Shown here: positions 16,261 through 24,695 of the stretch, piece by piece
Layout: every line of letters begins with the position of its first letter
Position numbering within the stretch: position 1 is the stretch's first letter
DNA from: UBA4951 sp963616935
Lineage (GTDB): Bacteria > Bacillota_I > Bacilli_A > RFN20 > CAG-826
DNA length: 41,601 nt
Reading direction: 5' to 3'
NCBI GenBank assembly: GCA_963616935.1
Contig: CAVEMS010000009.1
Span: forward strand, 1 to 41,601
Made by a program: the position numbers and the translations under genes
The notes under the pieces: model-generated
What the model was told of the DNA's origin: nothing
The model's input: the letters and a program-made list of their open reading frames with translations, nothing else
Databases searched by the model: none

Positions 16261-18843
16261 CTATTTAGTCAATGTAACCTTAAGCGAATACGTGCAGATG
16301 ATGCCACCCTTCTGCAGTTTGAGCGAGAGAGTCCCCTCGACTGAGTCGTTATCGCCGATGATCGATGAAGCGTCGAACATCAAGGTATCGTTAATAAGCA
16401 CGGCATCGGAAATCTTCTTGCTTTGATAGGAAGCGGTAAGAAGAGTCATCGAGCCGTATTTGCTTCCAAGTCCAACGGAAGCGAATCCATTTACAAGCCT
16501 ATTCGAAACGCCAGAAATGGAAGAAGTCTGATAGGTGCCAGAAATTCCATCGAACTCCATCGGAAGATAGCAATCTTCGATCGTAAGACCCGCCTTGGTG
16601 AATGTCGTCCTCTTAACGCCGAGATATCCGAGCTTACCGCAGTTGATAGTGAAGTTTTCGAATTTCAATCCTCCCATGCCGTTATAGGTAAGGCCGCCAA
16701 AGAGAGAAACGATCGGGCAATCGGAATTGACCGTGACGTCTTTGATTAAGCAACCATGGGCTACGGCGCAGGAAATCAAGCCGACGCTAGGAACCAATAG
16801 ACCATTCGAATAATTGTCTCCCCAGCCATCGCTTAGGACGTTGAATTCGACGTTATCGAGTATGGCGCCGCACATAGCGACGGCCAAAGCCGTAATAGCG
16901 TTATTATCGCCAGACGTGGCTCCGTCCTTGGCAATGGCAAAAACGATGTTTTCTATCTTCGCGCCGCCTCCAATAGAGGAGAAGAAGCCGCCATATTGCT
17001 CGGCAAGATAGACCGTTTTGCCGTTTCCATCAAGCGTTGCTCTAAAGCCGATGGAGCCATTGACGCTGATTTGCTCTTTGTACCATCCGCCATGCTTAAT
17101 AGGGTTCGAATCGGAACCGATGTCATTGGCCAAACGATAGTATCCGTAGTTGATGATACGGTCTTCCGTCTTGCCGTTCGACTTATGGCGGTAAGTATCG
17201 ATAGCCACGAATTCATCGACGGTATAAATGATCTTGGTGACCAATAGAACGGGGACATAGACAGTGATGTCTTCGCCATTTTTCTTCGCCTTGACGACGA
17301 TGTCTTTTTCGCCCGCTAACCAAGTTTCGGTGATTTGGGAAGTGGCGATGGAATCGGCATTCGATCCCAAATCGGTTCCAGAAAGGGAAATCGAGGTGAT
17401 CGACCCTTCGTCGAGACCCGCATTCGAAAGATCGAGTTTGATCGAGGAGTCGCTAAGAAGGAATTCCTGTCTCGTAGATAAAACGATGGAATTCTCTTCT
17501 TCCCCTAAAAGTATTTTCCTAAGGCTTGCGAGTTCGGAAGAAGGAATCCCTACATAGCCAGTCAAATAGTTATAGATGGCATCGGATAAGGTGCCGTTTT
17601 CCTCGCCGTAATAAGTGATGATGTCATCATGCATCTTGCCAAAGGCGATGTAATTCGAACTATCGTCGCGATAAACGCCGGTATCGGTGAAGGATTTCTC
17701 GTCCGCTGAAACGGCGCTTCTAAGCCTCTCTCCGAATTTGCTGAAGCTTGTGAGCTCGAAGTCACGGATCGTGTCTTCATAGCTGACGCCAAGAAGCCCT
17801 TCGATTAAGAAAGCCAAAGTGCCGGTTCTATCGGCACCGGCGTTGCAATGGAAATAGACCGGATAATTGTTTTCGTCGGCAAGAGTCTTGAAGACGTCCC
17901 TAAGAGTCTTGACGGAAATGCCATCTTGCTCCACCGCCGCAATCTCATCATTCAAAGCGTATTCGCCATAGGTGTCATATTCGCTATCCGATTTCGCGAA
18001 CGATTCCGGATCGATTATGCGGTTATATTGCCCTAGTTGGCCTTGAATATAAGTCTTGTTTTCGTCGAAATAGCATTTCTTTTGATCGGCATCGTCCTTA
18101 TTGGTGATACGAAGATCTATTTCGGTCTTCATGCCAAGCTCTTCATTGAAGGTTTTGATACCGGCATCGTCGAGTTGGGCATAACCGTTGAAATTATTCA
18201 ATAAGCTGCCGCGATATAGTTTGCCATATGCGATTTGCTTGTCGCCCGCTTTCCATCCGCCCAAATCGCGGATGTTATAGGCGCCGGAAGCACCGATCAA
18301 ACGGACCGATGAACCCGTGGTCTTAAAGGACGAAACGGAAGAGGTGTCGCGTGTCCTCGTGCCCTTCACCTTCCAATAATAAGTCGTATTTGGGATAAGG
18401 TTCTTGGCCTCATAAGTATTCGATAGGGAAGACACTTTTATCTCGCGGGCATCGGAGAGATCCTCTTTTGTGGCTAGATATATGGTGTAGTTAGCGCTCC
18501 CATCCTTCTTCCAAGAGAGCTTCACGGAAGCGTTGGTGAGATTTTTATTCTCCGCCTTTTTGGCTTCGGAAATCGTCGCAATCTGTTCTTCTTCCGTTTC
18601 CGCGTTCAAATAATTGGCAATCGGCGCCGGAGTGATATTGAAGGATTCTCCCTCTCTTGGCGAAACAAGCTCGATTTGGTTATAGGTGATGACGGGTTCG
18701 TCTCCATCGTCTATGGTGGAGCTATCTGGCAATGAGGAACTGGCGTCGCCTTGGCTGCTTTGTTTTTGAACGTCACATCCCGTCACAATCAAGGACAAGG
18801 AAGCGAGCCCCATCAGAGCAAGACGAATGCTTTTTCTTTTCAC
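16261..18843 (-). CDS. Extracellular lipoprotein with tyrosine-phosphatase-like domain and beta-helix tail
   Basis: 860 residues with a GTG start (18841-18843) supported by AGGAGGG. Lipobox VTGC (Cys23) and an acidic/Ser linker follow. Residues about 55-175 are fibronectin-III-like (YTIYLATKEDLSDA, LIPNTTYYWKVKG). Residues about 180-420 are a Y_phosphatase3-type domain: YNIRDLGGWK at the start and HCNAGADRTG as the P-loop, with C333 and R339 giving the CX5R signature. Family members usually have Lys in HCxAGKDRTG; here it is Ala. The C-terminal part (about 440-860) has a Big-like domain and a GLUG-like region (FRATLDGNGKTVYL, GGFFSSIGGGAKIEN) shared with the lipoprotein at 5380-7473. It heads the nine-gene operon. 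The substrate (phosphoprotein, phosphoinositide or sugar phosphate) is unknown. Confidence 0.85.
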   Translation of the reverse strand: MKRKSIRLALMGLASLSLIVTGCDVQKQSSQGDASSSLPDSSTIDDGDEPVITYNQIELVSPREGESFNITPAPIANYLNAETEEEQIATISEAKKAENKNLTNASVKLSWKKDGSANYTIYLATKEDLSDAREIKVSSLSNTYEAKNLIPNTTYYWKVKGTRTRDTSSVSSFKTTGSSVRLIGASGAYNIRDLGGWKAGDKQIAYGKLYRGSLLNNFNGYAQLDDAGIKTFNEELGMKTEIDLRITNKDDADQKKCYFDENKTYIQGQLGQYNRIIDPESFAKSDSEYDTYGEYALNDEIAAVEQDGISVKTLRDVFKTLADENNYPVYFHCNAGADRTGTLAFLIEGLLGVSYEDTIRDFELTSFSKFGERLRSAVSADEKSFTDTGVYRDDSSNYIAFGKMHDDIITYYGEENGTLSDAIYNYLTGYVGIPSSELASLRKILLGEEENSIVLSTRQEFLLSDSSIKLDLSNAGLDEGSITSISLSGTDLGSNADSIATSQITETWLAGEKDIVVKAKKNGEDITVYVPVLLVTKIIYTVDEFVAIDTYRHKSNGKTEDRIINYGYYRLANDIGSDSNPIKHGGWYKEQISVNGSIGFRATLDGNGKTVYLAEQYGGFFSSIGGGAKIENIVFAIAKDGATSGDNNAITALAVAMCGAILDNVEFNVLSDGWGDNYSNGLLVPSVGLISCAVAHGCLIKDVTVNSDCPIVSLFGGLTYNGMGGLKFENFTINCGKLGYLGVKRTTFTKAGLTIEDCYLPMEFDGISGTYQTSSISGVSNRLVNGFASVGLGSKYGSMTLLTASYQSKKISDAVLINDTLMFDASSIIGDNDSVEGTLSLKLQKGGIICTYSLKVTLTK

Positions 18844-18874
18844 AATCTGACCCTCCTATAGAACGATGTTAGTG

Positions 18875-18896
18875 TTGTAAGCGTTTTCATTATAAT
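18875..18896 (-). promoter_or_regulatory. cre box and overlapping promoter of the nine-gene operon
   Basis: TTGTAAGCGTTTTCAT (18875-18890) matches every fixed position of the Gram-positive CcpA consensus WTGNAANCGNWNNCW. It abuts the palindrome ATTATAAT, which supplies a TATAAT on the minus strand at 18889-18894; the -35 (TTTCAT, 17 nt upstream) is weak. The site lies about 32 bp before the GTG start. Catabolite repression of the operon with help from an activator is the simplest reading. Confidence 0.7.
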
Positions 18897-18936
18897 GAAG
18901 CCTATGCCTGCATGAAATTCCTAAGCGAAACGGATA

Positions 18937-18953
18937 TGTCCTATTTTTTTACT
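18937..18953. promoter_or_regulatory. 17-bp motif shared with the promoter at 26004: candidate AraC operator
   Basis: TGTCCTATTTTTTTACT lies between the operon and the divergent AraC gene. The identical 17 bases occur at 26004-26020 upstream of the secreted module protein, and nowhere else that I saw. A match of this length in two promoter regions, next to cre boxes, suggests a shared regulator; the local AraC protein is the obvious candidate. This is inference from sequence sharing. Confidence 0.5.
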
Positions 18954-18993
18954 TTCAATAACGAGTTGAAAAGATTAGCAACACGATATTTTG

Positions 18994-19060
18994 ATGCCAT
19001 ATCCCAACGAATCATTTAGAATAATGGCATAGAAAGCACGTTTTAACGCCATATCGCAAG
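18994..19060. promoter_or_regulatory. Repeated sites upstream of the AraC gene
   Basis: GCCATATCCCAA (18996) and GCCATATCGCAA (19048) are near-identical direct repeats 52 bp apart, and ATGCCAT (18994-19000) forms an inverted repeat with ATGGCAT (19024-19030). They lie just before the AraC ribosome binding site and could serve autoregulation. No good sigma-70 promoter for the AraC gene was recognised. Confidence 0.35.
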
Positions 19061-19069
19061 GAGAATTCA

Positions 19070-19939
19070 ATGCGTTCGTTCCGTTCTGAGCAGTATCTAT
19101 CCAAAGATCCGACCCTACACGTCTTTTTCTATAAGATTCAGGGCGAGGATCCAATCCACACGCACGACTTCATCGAAATCATGTATGTGAATTCCGGCGA
19201 AATCGAGCAATTCGTGAACGACAAGCATTTCATCACGAAAAAAGGCGACCTTGTGTTCATGAACTATAACAGCACCCATCGTTTCAAAACCAATGGCGAA
19301 GCCACTTACTTCAACATTTGCTTCTATCCCGAAACGATGGAAAAAATGAATACGAATAACGGCACCTTTTCCTTGCTCCTTCTCTCAGCCTTTAACGAAT
19401 TCTCAAAGGGTGAGAACGACGGCGTCCTCTCCTTCTCCGTCATCGAACAAAAGCAAGTGCAAAGCATCTTGGAATCGATGGTCAAAGAGCAAAACAAACG
19501 ATTGTCGCATTTCGATTTGATCAACGAATCATATATGGCGATCCTTATAGCCCTCATTTCCAGAAAGGCAGCTTCGCCAGAAGAAAGCGAAAGCGATCCA
19601 TGGGACGATCTCGTCGACTATATCAATAACAACCTTGCCAACGGCCTCACCCTCGAATCGTTAGCGAAGAAGTGTTACTACAATCCTTCATATTTCTCGC
19701 GTCTATTCAAGAACCGTTTCGGCGTTTCTTTGGTGGAATACATCACCAATAAACGCGTCGAAAAGGCACTTGAGCTCCTTAGCGAAACCGATATGTCGAT
19801 TAAGGCGATCTCATCCGCCTGCGGCTTCTCCAATCGCAGTGTCTTTTATCGCGCTTTTTCAAAAATAACCGGCAAAACCCCAACGGAATATCGAAAAAAA
19901 GACAACCAGATTACCTTTTTAAGAGACGAGTCGAATTAA
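19070..19939 (+). CDS. AraC-family transcriptional regulator (cupin plus HTH)
   Basis: 289 residues, AAGGAG ribosome binding site. The N-terminal cupin-type sensor domain is visible in HTHDFIEIMYVNSGEIEQF and KKGDLVFMNYNSTHRF (about residues 30-75). The C-terminal double helix-turn-helix spans about 185-285 (TLESLAKKCYYNPSYFSRLF, MSIKAISSACGFSNRSVF), ending with the usual GKTPTEYRKK. It is transcribed away from the nine-gene operon and most likely activates it in response to a sugar. The 17-bp motif at 18937-18953, repeated at 26004-26020, is a candidate binding site. Confidence 0.93.
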   Translation: MRSFRSEQYLSKDPTLHVFFYKIQGEDPIHTHDFIEIMYVNSGEIEQFVNDKHFITKKGDLVFMNYNSTHRFKTNGEATYFNICFYPETMEKMNTNNGTFSLLLLSAFNEFSKGENDGVLSFSVIEQKQVQSILESMVKEQNKRLSHFDLINESYMAILIALISRKAASPEESESDPWDDLVDYINNNLANGLTLESLAKKCYYNPSYFSRLFKNRFGVSLVEYITNKRVEKALELLSETDMSIKAISSACGFSNRSVFYRAFSKITGKTPTEYRKKDNQITFLRDESN

Positions 19940-19967
19940 AAACGTTCGTATAATCGTTTAAAAAGGG

Positions 19968-19984
19968 AAACAACGTTGTTTTTC
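19968..19984. terminator. Possible hairpin between convergent genes
   Basis: AAACAACGTTGTTT (19968-19981) is a perfect 14-bp palindrome followed by TTC, in the space between the convergent AraC and GH95 genes. It has no proper loop and only a short T run, so terminator function is uncertain. Confidence 0.3.
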
Positions 19985-20041
19985 AAAAACAAATAGGAAG
20001 AACGATCATTCAAAGGTGCGGTTCATGACCTTAACGAATCA

Positions 20042-22648
20042 TTAGAAATCCCAGCCTATTTTCTCAGCGGTGAGATTATTGACTTTGAGCTTCATCCGGT
20101 ATCGGTCTTCTTCTAGTTTCGAAGCTGGACTTATGAAAGCGAGCTTCCCTATATCCCTCTCCGAATATTCATAAGAAGCGTCAACGAGTTTATATGTCGC
20201 CCTGCCGCGTTTTGAGGAGCTAAACGTTTCGTCTACGAACGTCCCTTCTTTTCCAAAACGCCCGATTTCCTGATAATGCTCGTCGTCATCGATGGCTCTA
20301 AACAAAGCAACGGGGGTCCCGCTCTTCCAAGATAAATGCACTCCGTCGGCGCAATAAGAGGCAATAAAGGCTTCGGGGATTCTCTTTTCTCTCGCCTTCA
20401 TGATGTTTGAGAAACGATACGTATGCCCCTTCTTCGTCTCGAAGGAAATCGTCGAGGAATCGAATGAATGAGCTATCTCCTCATCTCCGTCGAATACCTT
20501 GGTTTCTAAGACGAACCCAGGGAAATAAACCTTAAGATCCTTGCCCGACAAGGAAACGACCGATAATGTATCGATTCTTCCATCGATAAGAGAAAGCGAA
20601 ACTTCGAAATTGCCTCTCGCTTTAAGGCCTTTGAAGGAGGCGTTGCCCCATTTTTTCGGTAAAGCGGGCAATATCGATATGTATCCCTCGTGACTTTGTA
20701 GTAGCATTTCGGCCATTCCGGCGAGCGCTCCGAAATTGCCGTCTATTTGGAAAGGAGGATGAACGTCCCAAAGATTCGGATGGGTCTTCTCTCTTAGCAT
20801 CGTCTGAAGGAGTTTATAGGCATGCTCTCCGTCTTTCGCCCTAGCCCAGGCGCAAAGGCGATGAGCGAGCGCCCAACCGGTCGATTTATCACCACGGTAT
20901 TCTAAAGTCACTTTCGCCGCATCTAACCAAGCCGGAGTCTCGTTGGTGATGATATTGCCAGGCATAAGCCCGACCAACTCCGATATATGGCGATGACAAT
21001 ATTCGCCTATTTCGCCATAGAAATGCTCTTCCCCATATTCCTTTATCTGTCCTGAATAGCCGATTTCCACCGGCGAATAATGGCCAATTTGAAGCCTTTC
21101 CTCTTCCGTGACTTCGTCCTTCTTTCCCAAAATCGAAGCAATCGCCAAATCATTACGGGCATTTTGCTCCAACCATTGCTCATCAAACGCACATCCAATG
21201 GTATGGTAATATTGCTGTTCCTTGGCATCGTTCTCCCAGTGCCCAGAAAGAATCTGTTCGGGGGAAGCGCTATAAGAGCATAGGTACTTACCATCGTAAT
21301 CTTTGACGCAGGAAACTAAGAAGGCGGCCAAGCCATGGATGGCCTTATAGGCGGCGCCTTCTAGGAGCTTCTCATCTTGCGTGAATTCATAGGCGTCCAT
21401 GAATAACTGAGCGGTCATGCCTCCCGTGCCAGGACCAGAATGGGTGTTTTGCGACATCCCCTCCACTTGGTAGGCGAAAGCGCCCGTTCCAATAATCCAT
21501 GCGCCTTTTGCAGGCTTTTTTTCAAAATTATCCTCAATCCACTTCGCCGCATTATCGCTCGCTTTAGGGAGATATGCTTCGAAGAAATCGATATAGGCGT
21601 CGAAAGTCTCCGCAAGGTTGGTGCTAAAAGCGGGCCAATAATTCATTTGGATGTTGATGTTATGCCAAAAGCCACTGCCCCAAGGCGACTTGTCATGTGC
21701 CGTCCAAACGCCTTGCAAAGAGGCTGGAAGGCCGCCTTTTCTAGAAGAAGAAATCAATAGATGCCTTCCGAAGAAGAAATAGAGTTCCTCTAAGTATGGG
21801 ACATTCTCGCCCTTCCGATAGGCTTCTAGTAGCTCAGGGACGGAGCGTTTGTCAATTTCGTCGCTCAAATGAAAATCCACTCTCCCCATAAGGGAGGAAT
21901 AGTCGTCTTTATGCCTCTGATATAATTCTTCGTAAGAGAGAGCCGATGCGGCTTTCATCATTCCAATCACTTCTTCCTTCGGATCTTCGCCGAGCGCCTT
22001 CTCGTCGTAGAAGGTTTCTTTGACGAGGCGATAGGAAGTCGATGCGACGAATATCAAAGTGGTTTCTTTCGCCCCATCTATTACGAAGGAATCGCTTTCT
22101 CTTTTGACTTTTCCATCGCTTCTGACGTCTAAACGGGCGTCGAAAAGAAGGGAACGGAAAGGCAAAGATCCTCGCGCGGTCAAATATCCATCTTCGAAAC
22201 CGACCTTCCCAGTCCTTCCACCGTCTTCTACGCTTCTAGCGCCTAAATATGGGATAACGAGTTTGGCTTTAAAAGAGATAGGACCAGAAGACGAAATATG
22301 GTAGACAAGCGCTTTATCGGGGTACGAATAGAAGCACTCCCTTTTGATTGCCTTGCCATTTTCCTCAAAAGAGGAATAAGCGACGCCATCTTGAAGGCGG
22401 AGCCCCCTTTCGTAATCGCTTGCTTCACTAGTCGCGAAATCCAAATGAATCTCCATGAAATTGCCGACGCCGCCACGCGAATAGTCGTTTGCGAATTCAT
22501 TCGTCGTGATCTGCACTCTCTCTGGACAAAGGCCTCCGAAAATCGACGCGCCAAAGCGGCCATTCCCAATCGGAAGCGAATACTTCTCCCACCCTTCCAA
22601 GGAATTCGGAGCTTCTTCTTTATATATGAGTCTAAGGTCTTTTTTCAT
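20042..22648 (-). CDS. GH95 alpha-L-fucosidase-family enzyme
   Basis: 868 residues without signal peptide, so probably cytoplasmic. The N-terminal domain has SLPIGNGRFGASIFGG (24-39), the hallmark start of GH95. In the (alpha/alpha)6 catalytic domain, HNINIQMNYWP (N330 and N332) and IDGNFG (D636) match the residues that activate water in the Bifidobacterium 1,2-alpha-L-fucosidase, and D489/E490 in GCAFDEQW sit where the general acid is expected. GDKSTGWALAHRLCAW is another GH95 block. Length is within the family range. The family contains alpha-1,2-fucosidases and alpha-L-galactosidases. The nearby FucU supports fucose as product. The C-terminal 100 residues look like an added Ig-like domain. 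Confidence 0.92.
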   Translation of the reverse strand: MKKDLRLIYKEEAPNSLEGWEKYSLPIGNGRFGASIFGGLCPERVQITTNEFANDYSRGGVGNFMEIHLDFATSEASDYERGLRLQDGVAYSSFEENGKAIKRECFYSYPDKALVYHISSSGPISFKAKLVIPYLGARSVEDGGRTGKVGFEDGYLTARGSLPFRSLLFDARLDVRSDGKVKRESDSFVIDGAKETTLIFVASTSYRLVKETFYDEKALGEDPKEEVIGMMKAASALSYEELYQRHKDDYSSLMGRVDFHLSDEIDKRSVPELLEAYRKGENVPYLEELYFFFGRHLLISSSRKGGLPASLQGVWTAHDKSPWGSGFWHNINIQMNYWPAFSTNLAETFDAYIDFFEAYLPKASDNAAKWIEDNFEKKPAKGAWIIGTGAFAYQVEGMSQNTHSGPGTGGMTAQLFMDAYEFTQDEKLLEGAAYKAIHGLAAFLVSCVKDYDGKYLCSYSASPEQILSGHWENDAKEQQYYHTIGCAFDEQWLEQNARNDLAIASILGKKDEVTEEERLQIGHYSPVEIGYSGQIKEYGEEHFYGEIGEYCHRHISELVGLMPGNIITNETPAWLDAAKVTLEYRGDKSTGWALAHRLCAWARAKDGEHAYKLLQTMLREKTHPNLWDVHPPFQIDGNFGALAGMAEMLLQSHEGYISILPALPKKWGNASFKGLKARGNFEVSLSLIDGRIDTLSVVSLSGKDLKVYFPGFVLETKVFDGDEEIAHSFDSSTISFETKKGHTYRFSNIMKAREKRIPEAFIASYCADGVHLSWKSGTPVALFRAIDDDEHYQEIGRFGKEGTFVDETFSSSKRGRATYKLVDASYEYSERDIGKLAFISPASKLEEDRYRMKLKVNNLTAEKIGWDF

Positions 22649-22692
22649 GTTTTTCCCTTTCGGCGAATGCGAGCAAACGATTCTTGTCTTTG

Positions 22693-22701
22693 ATTATATC
22701 A
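22693..22701 (-). promoter_or_regulatory. Extended -10 promoter for the GH95 gene
   Basis: On the minus strand TGATATAAT fits the extended -10 consensus TGNTATAAT. It lies about 45 bp before ATG 22648, in the 109-bp gap after the last small membrane gene, so GH95 probably has its own promoter in addition to read-through. Confidence 0.5.
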
Positions 22702-22757
22702 CGGCTATGAATAACGATTCCTCGGCTAGAAAGCGAAGTAAAAAACAAAGACAAATC

Positions 22758-23387
22758 TCATTCTATCCCAAGGCTAAGGAAACAATAAGCCGCTTGCCAT
22801 AAGAGGCTCTCTCCTTCCTTCGTCTTCGTTTTTGCGTTCGTTGATTCGGAAGAAACGAATAGATAGGCCGTCTCATCGAAGGAGAACCAGGATGAGAATT
22901 TCTTGCCTTCATTATATGAAGCATCGTCTTTATCGTAGATTTTGATCCCTTTATTCGTCCCTAATTCGCCTTCATAAAGGGATACTGGGAACGCTTTGAT
23001 GGAATCGAAAACGGTTCCCTCGCCTTCTTGGGCGTAGGAAAGATACTCTTTATGGGAGGAAATGACGTCCTCAGTAAGAAGAAAGATATCCGAAATTCCT
23101 GATAAATAAGTAGAAGACAAGACATTAAATTGCTGATCGCTAGGAAGAAGGGAGAGAGAATGAACCGCAAGGAATCCATCCCCTTCCACTTTTTTATAAA
23201 GTTCGTCTTGGAAGGAAAGATCTTTCGAGGAAGCGGAGACGAAGATCTCCAATGTCTCTTCGTCCTTTATTTTGTCTTTGTAATTGAAACCATATCCCAA
23301 TGTAAGCGCGACTAGCAAAGAAACGCCGATTACCTTCCACCAATCGTATTGCAAGAAAGAGAGGAAAAGCTTGCCCTTAGTCTTCAT
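22758..23387 (-). CDS. Membrane-anchored extracellular protein of unknown function
   Basis: About 209 residues from ATG 23387, chosen because a GAGGAGAAGGA ribosome binding site lies just upstream; the frame extends 5 codons further. It overlaps the stop of the preceding gene by 11 bp. One membrane segment (about residues 12-35, VIGVSLLVALTLGYGF) is followed by an external domain of about 165 residues. DETLEIFVSASSKDL and SGISDIFLLTEDVISSHKEY recall one lobe of a solute-binding protein, but this is a weak structural impression. It is the last gene of the fucU-ATPase-YesL cluster. Confidence 0.7.
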   Translation of the reverse strand: MKTKGKLFLSFLQYDWWKVIGVSLLVALTLGYGFNYKDKIKDEETLEIFVSASSKDLSFQDELYKKVEGDGFLAVHSLSLLPSDQQFNVLSSTYLSGISDIFLLTEDVISSHKEYLSYAQEGEGTVFDSIKAFPVSLYEGELGTNKGIKIYDKDDASYNEGKKFSSWFSFDETAYLFVSSESTNAKTKTKEGESLLWQAAYCFLSLGIE

Positions 23388-23856
23388 TTTCCTTCTCCTC
23401 ATAGCCCAATAAATAATCTTTTCTAAGCGACAACGAATACCTTTTCCCCTCTTCGAAAGGAGACGGAATCTCGATCAATAGCAAGAAAGTCTCTTCTTTC
23501 CCTGTCTCATTAAGGAAGACGAGCTTATGAAAGCCAAGTTTCTTATAAAAGCTCGCTCCGTCTTCCTTAAGAAAAGAGAAGACGCCTCTTTCCTTGGCTT
23601 CTTTGTTTTCCCTTAGGAAAGAGGTGACGGAACAAAAGTGACTGTATTTATAGAAAATCAGGTAATAATCAAGAAAGATTCCAATGAGAACGACGCCCAA
23701 AGAAATGCCGAAATATAGATAGGTCTCGTTTCTAGGATGCAAAAAGAAGATTAGCAAGACGGCTAACAAAGAAAGAAAGCCGATAACGATTCCAGAAACC
23801 AGGAAACGCCTTTTCTTCTCCGATACATTTCTTAAGGGAGCGTAGATATCCTTCAT
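23377..23856 (-). CDS. Small two-helix membrane protein, unknown function
   Basis: 159 residues. Two membrane segments lie at about 17-38 (FLVSGIVIGFLSLLAVLLIF) and 46-68, followed by a soluble domain of about 90 residues, rich in Phe, Leu and Lys. No known domain was recognised. Its ATG overlaps the TGA of the YesL-like gene (23853-23856), so the two are translationally coupled and probably act together. Confidence 0.75.
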   Translation of the reverse strand: MKDIYAPLRNVSEKKRRFLVSGIVIGFLSLLAVLLIFFLHPRNETYLYFGISLGVVLIGIFLDYYLIFYKYSHFCSVTSFLRENKEAKERGVFSFLKEDGASFYKKLGFHKLVFLNETGKEETFLLLIEIPSPFEEGKRYSLSLRKDYLLGYEEKENED

Positions 23857-24695
23857 TCTTTCCTCTCCTTAACGAATTCGTCTCTTAGCCCCTTATGATA
23901 AATCGACGGATAGTATTCACTATTCGTGAACTCGTCGAATATGCTTAAAGCGTACAAATTCCAAGAAACGTAGATGACCGGTAGTAGCAATAACATCACG
24001 AGGGCAACGATCAAAACCATGATCATGATCCAGTCGATTAGGTCAAGGCACAGTGTGCCATATGGGATAAGCAAAAATATAAGAGTCATCAAAGGTTTTT
24101 TGAAGCAATAGGAAAAAGAATTCATGAGGAGTTTACCGAAGGAATTCGAATAATAGAGGACTTCTGACATCGCCATTAGAAGAGGAGGGACAAGTAGCAA
24201 ACAAGCCCCGCCGACGAGATAGGATATCCAAGACTCGGAAACGCTTAAAGAGACGAACTCGGAAGCGAAGAAGAAGAAAGAGAAAATGAACCATAAAGGA
24301 AAATAGGACGGGAAGTTCTTCTTGATGCCTAAGAGGAAATCATGGAAGAAATAGATACCTTTCCCCCACGCCCAATTTCGGAAGATCCTCCCAAGCCCCG
24401 CGAAAGCGAGGAAGAAGAACAAGAAGCAAAGGCAATAGACGAAATCGAAGATCAAACATATCGTTTTGTGATAAGAAGCGTAATCGGCTTCGCCAAGCGT
24501 CTTCGAAGCCGGCACTAAGAACATGTAGTACTTTAGCAATATGGCGGCAATTAGCGGAACGCCAAACAAAAGGAAGACGCCGCCAAAGGAAAAGAACATC
24601 CCAAGCCGGGTCCTAAAGAAATCGAAAAACTGCGCTTTTCTGCTATTAGGCAGGTTATCGACGGTGAAATCCCTTTTGGCAGGACGAAACTTCAT
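23853..24695 (-). CDS. YesL-like (DUF624) multi-pass membrane protein
   Basis: 280 residues with about six hydrophobic segments. FGGVFLLFGVPLIAAILL near the start and FRNWAWGKGIYFFHDF with GIKKNF in the first third resemble DUF624/YesL proteins, which accompany LplABC-type sugar transporters in Bacillus and relatives. The role of YesL is not established; it may act as a transporter accessory subunit. The ATG overlaps the TGA of the ATPase gene (24692-24695), which argues for a physical complex with that ATPase. Confidence 0.7.
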   Translation of the reverse strand: MKFRPAKRDFTVDNLPNSRKAQFFDFFRTRLGMFFSFGGVFLLFGVPLIAAILLKYYMFLVPASKTLGEADYASYHKTICLIFDFVYCLCFLFFFLAFAGLGRIFRNWAWGKGIYFFHDFLLGIKKNFPSYFPLWFIFSFFFFASEFVSLSVSESWISYLVGGACLLLVPPLLMAMSEVLYYSNSFGKLLMNSFSYCFKKPLMTLIFLLIPYGTLCLDLIDWIMIMVLIVALVMLLLLPVIYVSWNLYALSIFDEFTNSEYYPSIYHKGLRDEFVKERKE

